Shown here: positions 8,561 through 15,577 of the stretch, one piece after another
Numbering within the stretch: the first letter of the stretch is position 1
Layout of the letters: each line of letters starts with the position of its first letter
Origin: DATESZ01 sp035283845
GTDB lineage: Bacteria > Desulfobacterota > Syntrophia > Syntrophales > JACQWR01
Assembly: GCA_035283845.1 (NCBI GenBank)
Contig: DATESZ010000187.1
Location: 1 to 38,917, forward strand
Length of the DNA stretch: 38,917 bases
Reading direction: 5' to 3'
Notes under the pieces: model-generated
What the model saw: only the letters and a program-made list of their open reading frames with translations
Databases searched by the model: none
Told to the model about the DNA's origin: nothing
Program-made: the position numbers and the translations under genes

Positions 8561-8889
8561 ATGAAGTGGATAAACACCTCCACGAATGGGCAACCTACAA
8601 CAATAAGAACGTCACCACCATCATCGCCGGCCACACCCACAGAGCCGTCTTCGAGAACTTGTCCATCACGGAACGGCGTTACCTGGAATCAAAGGTCAAA
8701 ACGGAAGGCATCAAAATCAAGCAGGAATCAGACGCAAGCTACTTTAACAGCGGCTCATGTGTCCATCCTTACGGCATTACCGGTTTGAAAATCTGCTTTG
8801 CGGATGAGCTGACATTGAAGCTTATCGAATGGCTATATTGCACACAGGAAAATGCCTTAACTGTTAAAAGGGCTGTCCTTGCGGGGTAA
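8561..8889 (+). pseudogene. Calcineurin-like metallophosphoesterase, C-terminal fragment
   Basis: The frame reads EVDKHLHEWATYNNKNVT, then TIIAGHTHRAVFENL with the GHTH metal-binding motif, then YFNSGSCVHPYGITGLKI, and ends with LTVKRAVLAG. These are the last two motifs and the C-terminus of a metallophosphoesterase. The N-terminal motifs (DxH, GDxxD, GNHE) are missing. The junction with the transglycosylase fragment lies near 8555-8565, so one deletion removed the end of one gene and the start of the next. A GTG at 8566 could start translation, but the product would lack most metal ligands. Confidence 0.65.
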
Positions 8890-8908
8890 ACACGAAACAT
8901 CAATCTTC

Positions 8909-9379
8909 TTAAAACCGTAGCGTCGCCTTTAGGCTTTTCTCCTGAAGCAGAAGATTGAGAGCGTCTTCAGCCGATTTCACCAGGATGTCCGCCGCGGAAG
9001 CGGCAGCCAGCGAACAGCCTTCTTTGAGGCAGACTGCAATCCCGATCCGGGCGGTCTTTAGCATCTTCCTGTCGTTGTTGCCGTTTCCCAAGGCAACGAC
9101 GTTCTCAGCTCCGAGTCTGTAGACATACTTTTCTTTCTGCAGGTCTTCGTTGTCTTGTTCGAGAATATGAACCATACATCGTACGCCTACAAGTTCGGAA
9201 CGAGCCATGCCGAACGTATCGGCAGTCAGAATATGCACGTCCAAAACTGCAGAGACTCTGTTGAGCAGCTCTGTGACGCCAGGCGCAAGAATCCCGTGAA
9301 CGGATAGAGTGCCGGTAAAATCCGATACCAGGTATTTCAACTTGACTTGCCCGAAGCCGGGAATGTCAATTTCAAGCAC
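8909..9379 (-). CDS. HAD-family phosphatase (soluble P-type ATPase-like)
   Basis: This 156-residue protein starts at GTG 9379 with AAGGAG six bases upstream; the frame runs further but without a better site. Motif I is VSDFTGTLS, a D-x-T-G-T pattern closer to P-type ATPases (DKTGT) than to the usual DxDGT. ILTADT supplies the motif II threonine, and ALGNGNNDRKML is the acidic motif that holds Mg. It matches the small soluble HAD proteins annotated as P-type ATPase-like. The substrate is unknown. It has no cap domain, which suggests a macromolecular or bulky substrate. The gene stands alone among fragments. Confidence 0.8.
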   Translation of the reverse strand: MLEIDIPGFGQVKLKYLVSDFTGTLSVHGILAPGVTELLNRVSAVLDVHILTADTFGMARSELVGVRCMVHILEQDNEDLQKEKYVYRLGAENVVALGNGNNDRKMLKTARIGIAVCLKEGCSLAAASAADILVKSAEDALNLLLQEKSLKATLRF

Positions 9380-9521
9380 TGCTTTCTCCTTAAGGCCCGC
9401 AATCGCCAACCTAACAGCGCACGCCACCCCGTAAGTTGGTTGCCGACTTTATCACAATTGTCGATGAAAATATGCAAGAGAAACACCTCGGACAGATCTC
9501 TCAAGCTTTGATCATCATTTA

Positions 9522-9716
9522 TTACCCTTCCTCGCTTAAGCCGTTTTCTTGGAGCGTTTCCTCCTTTTGAGGCAGAAGATGTTGTGGTAGAAAGGCTATT
9601 CCCGCAATTAGTGTCGGAATAACCGCACTCGCAATCACTGTCGCCATCAGGAAGGAATATTGTCCCTGCGATGCAATACCATGAGAAAATCCGTACGGCG
9701 CTGAAATCGTTTTTAA
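9522..9716 (-). pseudogene. Cation:proton antiporter (CPA2-type), C-terminal fragment
   Basis: Read on the minus strand the 64 codons give APYGFSHGIASQGQYSFL, then MATVIASAVIPTLIAGIAFL and an acidic tail ending at the TAA at 9522-9524. A last membrane helix with VxP-T-LIA, preceded by GIxSQxQYS, is the usual C-terminal end of CPA2 Na+(K+)/H+ antiporters. An in-frame stop lies directly upstream (9717-9719) and no transporter body follows. It is a remnant. Confidence 0.6.
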
Positions 9717-10172
9717 TCATCGTTGGAGCAAAATTCCTATGGCCTGGAAAGTAATTGTCCATTTGGTTTATCCCTCTATAAAAGCAGTTTTTAAACAGTC
9801 ATATATAATTCATGCATTACATGGTGCAGGTGGTTTTCTGCTTGACATATGTGATTTGGTACATAGATTCTTAAATTGATCTTCACCATGTTCTTTTCCA
9901 GCTCCTTTGGGGTCGTGTCGGGTTTTAGAATATAAAATTGAAAAATGATAGTGTAAGGTTTATGAAGATGCTGTTTATTACTGACTGTATAACTGAGATT
10001 AACTTTAAGAAGCAGCAAGCGAAGAAAGTAGTTGCTTATTCTTGACCACAACAAATCATTGGCGTCATCTAACTTGAATGATTTCAAAGGAAAACGGCAG
10101 GTGCAATACAAGCTCAGGAAAGTCCGCGGTCATAATGGAACCTGAAAAACTGGAGAAAGGAGAATGCAGTGT
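9717..10172. other. Stretch without recognisable gene, upstream of the selenoprotein gene
   Basis: About 450 bases. The longest frame is on the minus strand (10111 to 9791, TTG start, no good ribosome binding site). It resembles no family I recognise, so I do not call it. The end of the stretch carries the ribosome binding site of the peroxiredoxin (AAAGGAG at 10156-10162). Confidence 0.4.
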
Positions 10173-10634
10173 ATGGTAAAATTGAAAAGGGGCGATCTGG
10201 CACCAGAATTCTCGCTACCGAATCAGGAAAGTAAACCGGTCAAGCTGAGCGATTTCATAGGCAGGAGGCTGCTTTTATTTTTCTATCCTAAAGCCGGCAC
10301 CTCCGGCTGAGCCAAGCAAACTGAGGCTGTGCGGGACGCACTGGCCAAAATGCAAGCTCTGGGTGCAAAAGCTTTGGGAATAAGCCCCGATAACGTAGCG
10401 GCGCAAAAGAAGTTCAGCGACAAACTGGCTTTAAACTTCCCTCTCCTGTCCGACAAGGATCATGCGGTGGCAGAAGCCTATGGGGTCTGGGGGGAGAAAT
10501 CACTCTATGGGAAAAAACACTTCGGAATCACCCGCTCTTCATTTGTCATTGATGAGAAGGGAAGGATACTGGAGGCCTGGTATAAGATCAGCCCAGATGA
10601 TACGGTTCCAAAGGCCCTCGCGGCATTGGCATAG
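10173..10634 (+). CDS. bcp: Selenocysteine-containing peroxiredoxin (Bcp/PrxQ type), UGA at 10308-10310
   Basis: The frame from ATG 10173 to the TAG ending at 10634 is continuous except for one TGA at 10308-10310. That TGA falls exactly at the peroxidatic Cys: FFYPKAGTSG-U-AKQT compared with FYPKDDTPGCT in the family. Upstream is the family start KRGDLAPEFSLP; downstream are LGISPDN, FPLLSDKDHAVAEAYGVWG and RSSFVIDEKG with the active-site Arg. With Sec at residue 46 the protein is 153 residues, a normal Bcp length. A bSECIS-type hairpin follows the UGA. No Cys remains and the resolving-Cys position is Glu, so it is a 1-Sec enzyme needing an external reductant. ATG 10164 is an alternative start (GGAG at 10152). 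Confidence 0.9.
10325..10346 (+). promoter_or_regulatory. Bacterial SECIS hairpin for the UGA at 10308
   Basis: Within the coding sequence, GTGCG (10329-10333) and CGCAC (10337-10341) pair perfectly around a GGA loop (10334-10336). GGC (10325-10327) and GCC (10344-10346) extend the stem below a small internal loop containing a bulged U (10328). The apical loop starts 24 nt after the UGA, within the known bacterial spacing, and has the required G. SelB, encoded at 18251, is the expected binding partner. Confidence 0.75.
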
Positions 10635-11271
10635 ATACCTTTATGTGTTAGTTAATTTAGAGCCTGCCCAACAATCTCTAAAAATTATACCAGCCCCGCC
10701 ATACTGGCCAGCGCCATATCAGCGGCATCCCAAAGCTCTGGCCGAATATCACCATTCATTTACCCCATATAGAAAATTACCGGCATGAAAATATCAATAG
10801 TCATGACGGTTGTTGCGGCAAGAGTCGCCTCCCAAACAAAAGCCCCTCAAAGAATCCCGTTCTTACAAGGGGCTAAATAAGAGATCCGCCTATGCCGTCT
10901 TGCCTTTTAACTGGAGTCCATCATTTGAATTCTTGGTCTTCTAAGGGTGATAATCACCACTAAGACTCTGTGATTCTTATTACGTTAACATCCAGTAGAA
11001 TAGACTCAATACGTACACTGCAGAATCTCGCCTGTTTGATACTATTATCGGCATATCCTTCAAAGCACTTGACTGTCATATAAAAGAGGGCTGCAATGCT
11101 TGCTTATCCATAGGCTGTAGTTGGCCTATTTGATTAACCGCCCTATCGGCAGTCCATGATCACCGCCCGTACTTCGCAATGCTTTTTCTTGTTACCTCCC
11201 AGTGAAATGATTTAACTTTCCTTCATAACCCAGAGACACAATCCAAGCTTTTCGCATTGCAGCACCTTTTC
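10635..11271. other. Stretch with no recognised gene, holding one hairpin
   Basis: About 640 bases. A 39-codon minus-strand frame (11079 to 10960) and other short frames occur, none resembling a known family. A terminator-like hairpin lies at 10841-10874. The end runs into an ACT-domain gene fragment. The stretch is probably decayed coding sequence. Confidence 0.4.
10841..10874 (-). terminator. Rho-independent terminator-like hairpin
   Basis: AGCCCCT (10841-10847) and AGGGGCT (10868-10874) form a perfect 7-bp stem. On the minus strand the hairpin is followed by TTTTGTTT. No intact minus-strand gene lies upstream, so it probably outlived the gene it served. Confidence 0.45.
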
Positions 11272-11400
11272 GATTGTATAATAAGGCTGGTTTATATTAA
11301 TGTCAATGGGCGAGATAAAGTTAAAGACGCTCTTGCATCAAAGGGTATGTCAGTGATAATTACTGACGAAATATTTTCTGTTTCGGCAAGGTCTTTTTGA
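11272..11400 (+). pseudogene. ACT-domain protein, C-terminal fragment
   Basis: The frame reads IIRLVYINVNGRDKVKDAL, then ASKGMSVIITDEIFSV, ending at TGA 11398-11400. This matches the second half of an ACT domain (GIIRLxV...A...L...GxxV...eVxxV). The N-terminal half and any start codon are missing. ACT domains bind amino acids and regulate metabolism; nothing more specific can be said. Confidence 0.45.
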
Positions 11401-11468
11401 CTGGTTTGAATTTCCATTTTTTTCTGATATCGGCGAGAGCACATGAACGATCTGATAAAACTGAAATC

Positions 11469-11621
11469 ATGGAAAAGCTGCTGAAACTATTGCAGACGGA
11501 CAGGGACATGGATTTTTTGTTGTCACTGGGAGAAAAGGACCTGACGACGCTACTGATAGCCCTCAGGGAAAGAATGGATAATGTGAAACAAGCCGAAGAT
11601 CAGTGCTGGGTGCATGACTGA
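11469..11621 (+). CDS. Small acidic hypothetical protein (50 aa)
   Basis: From ATG 11469 the frame gives MEKLLKLLQTDRDMDFLLSL followed by GEKDLTTLLIALRERMD and ends 18 bp before the next start. It is predicted helical and highly charged. The frame is open further upstream to a TTG at 11397, but that overlaps the ACT fragment. No strong ribosome binding site is visible. Its spacing to the next gene suggests the two are co-transcribed. Function unknown. Confidence 0.4.
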   Translation: MEKLLKLLQTDRDMDFLLSLGEKDLTTLLIALRERMDNVKQAEDQCWVHD

Positions 11622-11639
11622 TTGAAAGGACGACATTAT

Positions 11640-12125
11640 ATGTCAACCTGGAAGATGCCGCCAAAGGCAAAGGTTTATGAAGCATTGAGCACGGTGGCAG
11701 ACCAAAGAGTCACCATTACAGGCCATAGAACCGCTCAGGTCCAGTCTTCCTCTCACGACAAGACATACGACGTAGCGTGGTCTGAGGACATGCGCGAGAT
11801 CACTTCGAATGACAATGCATCTTATTGGCAGGGTTACATAGGATATCCCATCATCGCCGTTCTCTTGAAGCTAGGAAAGCTCTCCTTCAATAACCATATC
11901 GCCGAACTAATGGTTGGTGTACCTTGGAAGGTGATCAACGACCAATTTAAGCGAGACTACGACAAGGCGATCAACCACGTCCTTGACCAGTTGGAAACAA
12001 AAGGAGGTAACCGAACAGAAATAGCGCAGGAAGTAGAAAAAATCTACGAGCAACTTGGCGCACTCGGGCTACAACGTGCTCAGCGGCGTCACCAATCCCT
12101 GAAAAAGAAAGATGGTTACCGGTAA
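11640..12125 (+). CDS. Conserved-looking hypothetical protein (161 aa)
   Basis: The start at ATG 11640 (MSTWKMPPKAKVYEAL) has a GAAAGGA site about 9 bases upstream. The protein has a compact core with VAWSEDMREITSNDN, then YWQGYIGYPIIAVLLKLGKL, a hydrophobic stretch too short and too polar in context to be a membrane helix, followed by a charged helical tail. It ends in a basic segment (RRHQSLKKKDGYR). The composition is that of a real soluble protein, but I do not recognise the family. It follows the 50-residue gene closely. Confidence 0.6.
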   Translation: MSTWKMPPKAKVYEALSTVADQRVTITGHRTAQVQSSSHDKTYDVAWSEDMREITSNDNASYWQGYIGYPIIAVLLKLGKLSFNNHIAELMVGVPWKVINDQFKRDYDKAINHVLDQLETKGGNRTEIAQEVEKIYEQLGALGLQRAQRRHQSLKKKDGYR

Positions 12126-12312
12126 ATCAGTTGCGATAAATAATCTTGCCAGTTCAGAGTCCGATTCCACTTTCCTATTTACCCATATGGGAAAAGAAGA
12201 AAGGAGAATTATTATTGATTATGTACCTGGTTTACCGGCAAGATTCGGTAGGTGACGCTGTTTTGGTTGCATTTCTAACAAACCCCCATGCCCGGATCGG
12301 GCGTAACGAAGG

Positions 12313-12379
12313 ATGAAAATCACTCCCACCCATCCCTTCCCCATCGAGGGAGAGGGATACAGGGAGGGGGCATTTTCAT
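12313..12379. repeat. GC-rich palindromic repeat, copy 1
   Basis: Imperfect inverted repeat with ends ATGAAAAT (12313-12320) and ATTTTCAT (12372-12379) and complementary C-rich and G-rich arms between. It belongs to the same general class as the repeats at 16802, 30696 and 37376. It fills most of the otherwise empty 370-bp gap upstream of the cyclophilin gene. Confidence 0.6.
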
Positions 12380-12495
12380 ATAAACTGTATAGAATCAATA
12401 GCCATTTCAGACCTCAACAATCTGGTTGATAGTTATACCCAAAATGCGATACAGATGCCCGCGATACCTAAAACCGGCATTTCAGGAGAAGGAAC

Positions 12496-13146
12496 ATGAA
12501 ACAGATGATATGGTTTTCCTGCATATTCGCTCCTTTGCTTATTGCCTTTACAGCAGGAGAGAGTATTCCCAGTGACAATCTGCAACTTGCCGACGGGCTT
12601 TACGCGAAATTAATCACTTCTAAAGGTGACATCCTTATCAAGCTGGAATTTGAAAGGACACCCGTAACTGTCGCGAACTTTGTCGGTCTCGCCGAAGGCA
12701 CCAAGAACTCCAACCGTGGCAAGGGAACGCGCTTCTATGATGGGCTGACCTTCCATCGTGTCATCCCGAATTTTATGATTCAAGGTGGTGATCCTGCAGG
12801 AAACGGTAGCGGTGGGCCTGGCTATAAATTCCCCGATGAGATTGACGCAACACTCAAGCATGATGTTCCAGGCGTATTATCTATGGCAAATGCAGGGCCT
12901 GGCACCAATGGGAGTCAATTTTTTATTACTCATATAAAAACACCGTGGTTGGACGGCAAGCATACTGTCTTCGGTCACGTTGCAGAAGGACAGGATATCG
13001 TCAATGCTATGCGGCAAGGTGATACCATTAAAAGCATCAGCATCATCAGAATCGGTAGCAAAGCAACGGCATTTAAAGCAGATCAGGATTCTTTCGATAT
13101 GCTGCTTGCCAAACTTAGACAAAATGCGTTGAAAGGGAGACCATAG
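12496..13146 (+). CDS. Cyclophilin-type peptidyl-prolyl cis-trans isomerase, exported
   Basis: The 216-residue protein starts at ATG 12496 behind AGGAGAAGGA. Residues 1-20 form a signal peptide (MKQMIWFSCIFAPLLIAFTA). The cyclophilin domain shows FHRVIPNFMIQGGDP (catalytic Arg), GTNGSQFFIT and WLDGKHTVFGHV, all conserved. A tail of about 40 residues (KADQDSFDMLLAKLRQNALK) follows the domain. It should speed prolyl isomerisation of proteins outside the cytoplasm. All active-site residues visible in the sequence are intact. Confidence 0.92.
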   Translation: MKQMIWFSCIFAPLLIAFTAGESIPSDNLQLADGLYAKLITSKGDILIKLEFERTPVTVANFVGLAEGTKNSNRGKGTRFYDGLTFHRVIPNFMIQGGDPAGNGSGGPGYKFPDEIDATLKHDVPGVLSMANAGPGTNGSQFFITHIKTPWLDGKHTVFGHVAEGQDIVNAMRQGDTIKSISIIRIGSKATAFKADQDSFDMLLAKLRQNALKGRP

Positions 13147-13153
13147 ACAATTG

Positions 13154-13291
13154 CTAATGCCGTATGTCAATGCCTTTGAATCTTTCAGATAATAGGATAC
13201 CTTCAGGAGGCGTTTCAGGATGGAGTTCGTAGCTGACCCAGGTATCGTGTGTTTCGTAGGTCTCTTTTAACTTGTCGATGTATAAGATCAT
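13154..13291 (-). pseudogene. DsbA/FrnE-family oxidoreductase fragment
   Basis: A 45-codon minus-strand frame reads YIDKLKETYETHDTWVSYEL followed by HPETPPEGILLSERF and stops at 13154-13156. The segment W-x-x-Y/F-E-L-H-P-x-T-P-P-E-G is characteristic of FrnE-like DsbA-family proteins, where it follows the CxxC active site. The CxxC itself and the C-terminal part are absent. It is a short relic. Confidence 0.45.
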
Positions 13292-13376
13292 TAAAAGATT
13301 TTATAATTTGTCTAAAACATGATAAATTAAAGCCGTCAAAACGGCATATGCTCAACTCTACATGAATCTAAGCAGC

Positions 13377-13405
13377 TTGACATAAGAGTTTCATATCCGT
13401 ACACT
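13377..13405 (+). promoter_or_regulatory. Sigma-70-type promoter of the flavin reductase gene
   Basis: A -35 TTGACA (13377-13382) and a -10 TACACT (13400-13405) are separated by 17 bp. They lie about 50 bp upstream of the start at 13454. No operator is evident. Confidence 0.5.
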
Positions 13406-13453
13406 CTATAAAATTGCAGTCCCAATCAGTAAATATCTCTAGGGGGTGAAAAT

Positions 13454-14062
13454 ATGAAAATCGAACCTTTGATGCTTCATGGGAAAGAACTCCACGATTT
13501 TTTCTCCAGTGTGGTCGTCCCCAGGCCTATAGCATTTATTTCAACGGTTGATGCTTCGGGGAGATATAATGCCGCGCCTTTCAGCGCCTTCAACTTTCTA
13601 ATGGTAAACCCGCCGGTACTTGCTTTTGGATCTGGCCGTCGTGGGAACAAGAAAAAGGATACCGTTCTAAATATAGAAGCGATAGGTGATTTTGTGGTTA
13701 ATATGGTTGATGAAAATCTGGCAGAGGCAATGAATCAGGCTGCGGCAGATTACGCTCCTGAGATAGATGAAATTAAGGAAGTAGGGCTTACCGCCCTGCA
13801 AAGCGATATGGTTAAATCACCCCGAATAGCAGAAGCGCCGATCAGCATGGAATGCAGATTGATACAGACCTTGGAACTAGGCCACAAGCCCACGAGGAGC
13901 ACCATCATCCTCGGAGAGGTTCTCATGGTACATATTAAGGATGAGGTTATGACTCAGGGGAAAATTGATCCTCTGAAGGCAAAGATAATCGCAAGACTGG
14001 GCGATAGTGACATTTACTGCCGAACCACAGATGTTTTCAAGATGAAAGGTTGTGTTAATTGA
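13454..14062 (+). CDS. Flavin reductase-like, FMN-binding split-barrel protein
   Basis: This 202-residue protein begins MKIEPLMLHGKELHDFF behind a GGGGGTG-type site. It shows VPRPIAFISTVDASGRYNAAP then FSAFNFLMVNPPVLAFG, the N-terminal FMN-binding pattern of the flavin reductase/DIM6 family. It continues with KKDTVLNIEAIGDFVVNMV and GHKPTRSTIILGEVLMV. Family members bind FMN and often reduce flavin with NAD(P)H, and homologues in anaerobes serve as flavoredoxins. The electron partner is not apparent from the neighbours. Length is normal. Confidence 0.88.
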   Translation: MKIEPLMLHGKELHDFFSSVVVPRPIAFISTVDASGRYNAAPFSAFNFLMVNPPVLAFGSGRRGNKKKDTVLNIEAIGDFVVNMVDENLAEAMNQAAADYAPEIDEIKEVGLTALQSDMVKSPRIAEAPISMECRLIQTLELGHKPTRSTIILGEVLMVHIKDEVMTQGKIDPLKAKIIARLGDSDIYCRTTDVFKMKGCVN

Positions 14063-14144
14063 CATACAAGGCCGTTCTCCTTATACTTCTACCTAACAGA
14101 AGCAATGCCTTATAAAAAAAAGCAAATGATCAATATGAGGGATT

Positions 14145-14795
14145 ATGGACGAAAAAAAATGGCTGATCGAAAAATGGGCTGACCGAATTATCAAGAATCT
14201 GAAGAGAAATTTTATGAATGGCTACTATTTTCCCACTGCCGAGGAAGCGTTGCCAAAAATCATTGAACATATACCCCAAGGAGTGGTGGTGGGTCTCGGA
14301 GACTCCATGACGCTGCATCAGATCGGGATTGTTTCTGCTCTGGAAAAAGGTAATTACCGCCTGCTCGACCCCTGGACACTAAAGGACATATCGCAAAGGA
14401 TCGAGATGGAACGGCAGATCATGACTTCCGATGTCTATCTGGTGGGAACCAATGCAATAACGCTCAATGGAGAGCTCATCAACGTGGATGGGCTAGGAAA
14501 CCGGGTCGCTGCCCTGATTTTTGGACCAAAAAAGGTCCTCGTCGTAGTTGGTGTAAACAAGATCGTCCGGGACATAGAGGAAGGGTTTAACCGGGTTAAA
14601 TTCATAGCAGGACCAGCAAATTCCAAGCGGCATAAATTTCCCAAAGGGGAACGACCTCCCTGCGCTGTTACTGGCTTTTGCAGTGATTGCAAGCCACCGT
14701 TGACGATCTGCTGCGCCCTCACGGTCGTTCGCGGCCAGCGGGTGGACAAAGAGAGAATAACTGTTTTTATTATCGGCGAAGAATTCGGCTTATAG
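14145..14795 (+). CDS. LUD-domain protein (LutC/YkgG-like)
   Basis: The 216-residue protein starts at ATG 14145 with GAGGG upstream. It has the LUD domain (DUF162): GVVVGLGDSMTLHQIGI, TSDVYLVGTNAITLNGEL, then VDGLGNRVAALIFGPKKV. The C-terminal part has a cysteine cluster (CAVTGFCSDCKPPLTICC), known in a subset of LUD proteins and suggestive of metal or Fe-S binding. Canonical LutC works with LutAB in lactate oxidation, but no lutA or lutB lies nearby. This is the standalone type of unknown substrate. Confidence 0.85.
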   Translation: MDEKKWLIEKWADRIIKNLKRNFMNGYYFPTAEEALPKIIEHIPQGVVVGLGDSMTLHQIGIVSALEKGNYRLLDPWTLKDISQRIEMERQIMTSDVYLVGTNAITLNGELINVDGLGNRVAALIFGPKKVLVVVGVNKIVRDIEEGFNRVKFIAGPANSKRHKFPKGERPPCAVTGFCSDCKPPLTICCALTVVRGQRVDKERITVFIIGEEFGL

Positions 14796-14892
14796 CCTCT
14801 CGCGACGGAGGAAGGAGCAAATCCCCTTGGGACTACCATAACTTGCTAAAGATTCTTAGCGTCATTAAATCAGTCCTCCCCCGGTCAACCGA

Positions 14893-15324
14893 TCACACGC
14901 TGGTGACGCGCTCCCAGAATATCCGCTGGAAGCTGCCGTCCTTTTCGGGCTCCGTGGTGAGAGTGAGCAGATTGCCCTCGAAGCAGGGCGTACGGATGTT
15001 GGTGCAGCCGACCCAGTTCGGAAAGAACGACACCTGGATATTGTGATGGACCTTGCCGTCCTTCATTTCATAGCGCCCGGCGTAGGCCACCACGCCTTCA
15101 GCCATCTTCGCGAGTTCATCGCGCGAGGCGTCCTCGATGCGCTTGCCCGAAATGGATTTGCGATCGGTAGGCGTCGACACCACGATCACGTGTCCTTCCT
15201 TCGTGTAGACGATCCACGAGAGATACGGGCACTTCCTTCCCAAAGGCCGCGTCACCGTTCCGTCCTTGGCCACGTGCTCCTGCCCGCACCCGATGTAAGT
15301 TCCGACCAGGTCCTCCGCCTTCAT
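14893..15324 (-). CDS. Lipocalin-like domain protein
   Basis: The start is ATG 15324 with AGGGG five bases upstream; the frame extends upstream but without a better site. The 143-residue protein begins MKAEDLVGTYIGCGQEH and contains SWIVYTKEGHVIVV and VVAYAGRYEMKDGKVHHNI, the pattern of lipocalin-like (Lipocal_4-type) proteins, which form a small ligand-binding barrel. No signal peptide is present from this start. It has a near-consensus promoter. The ligand is unknown. Confidence 0.7.
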   Translation of the reverse strand: MKAEDLVGTYIGCGQEHVAKDGTVTRPLGRKCPYLSWIVYTKEGHVIVVSTPTDRKSISGKRIEDASRDELAKMAEGVVAYAGRYEMKDGKVHHNIQVSFFPNWVGCTNIRTPCFEGNLLTLTTEPEKDGSFQRIFWERVTSV

Positions 15325-15377
15325 ATCAACCCCTTTCGTTGCGCTTCGATTTAAAAAATTCGCCGAAATCATTTTGA

Positions 15378-15435
15378 TTTGATAAGAACTCGGTTTAGGT
15401 GCGCCGAGTATATGAAAACGGCAATTGTGTGTCAA
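15378..15435 (-). promoter_or_regulatory. Promoter and conserved leader block of the lipocalin-like gene
   Basis: On the minus strand TTGACA (15430-15435), a 17-bp spacer and TATACT (15407-15412) form a near-perfect sigma-70 promoter. Downstream, CGAGTTCTTATCAAA (plus 15378-15392) lies in the untranslated leader. The same promoter and leader block recurs at 26054-26113, so it is a repeated unit and not only a promoter. Confidence 0.7.
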
Positions 15436-15577
15436 GATAAATTGATAAATTGATAAAGATAAATTGACTGCAATATATGGAAGTTGTCAGCACGAAACAT
15501 CGCCTGGCGCGTGCCCGCATGCCCGGCGTTGTAGGGGATGGGGGGACAAAACCCCGGCTAGCCGATTCGACTTTCCT

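Noticed and set aside
9337..9762. 141-codon minus-strand frame as a gene
   Set aside because: Another minus-strand frame in the same interval gives a clear antiporter C-terminus, and the other part overlaps the start of the HAD gene.
9791..10111. 106-codon minus-strand frame as a gene
   Set aside because: TTG start without a ribosome binding site and no recognisable domain; kept only as a possible relic.
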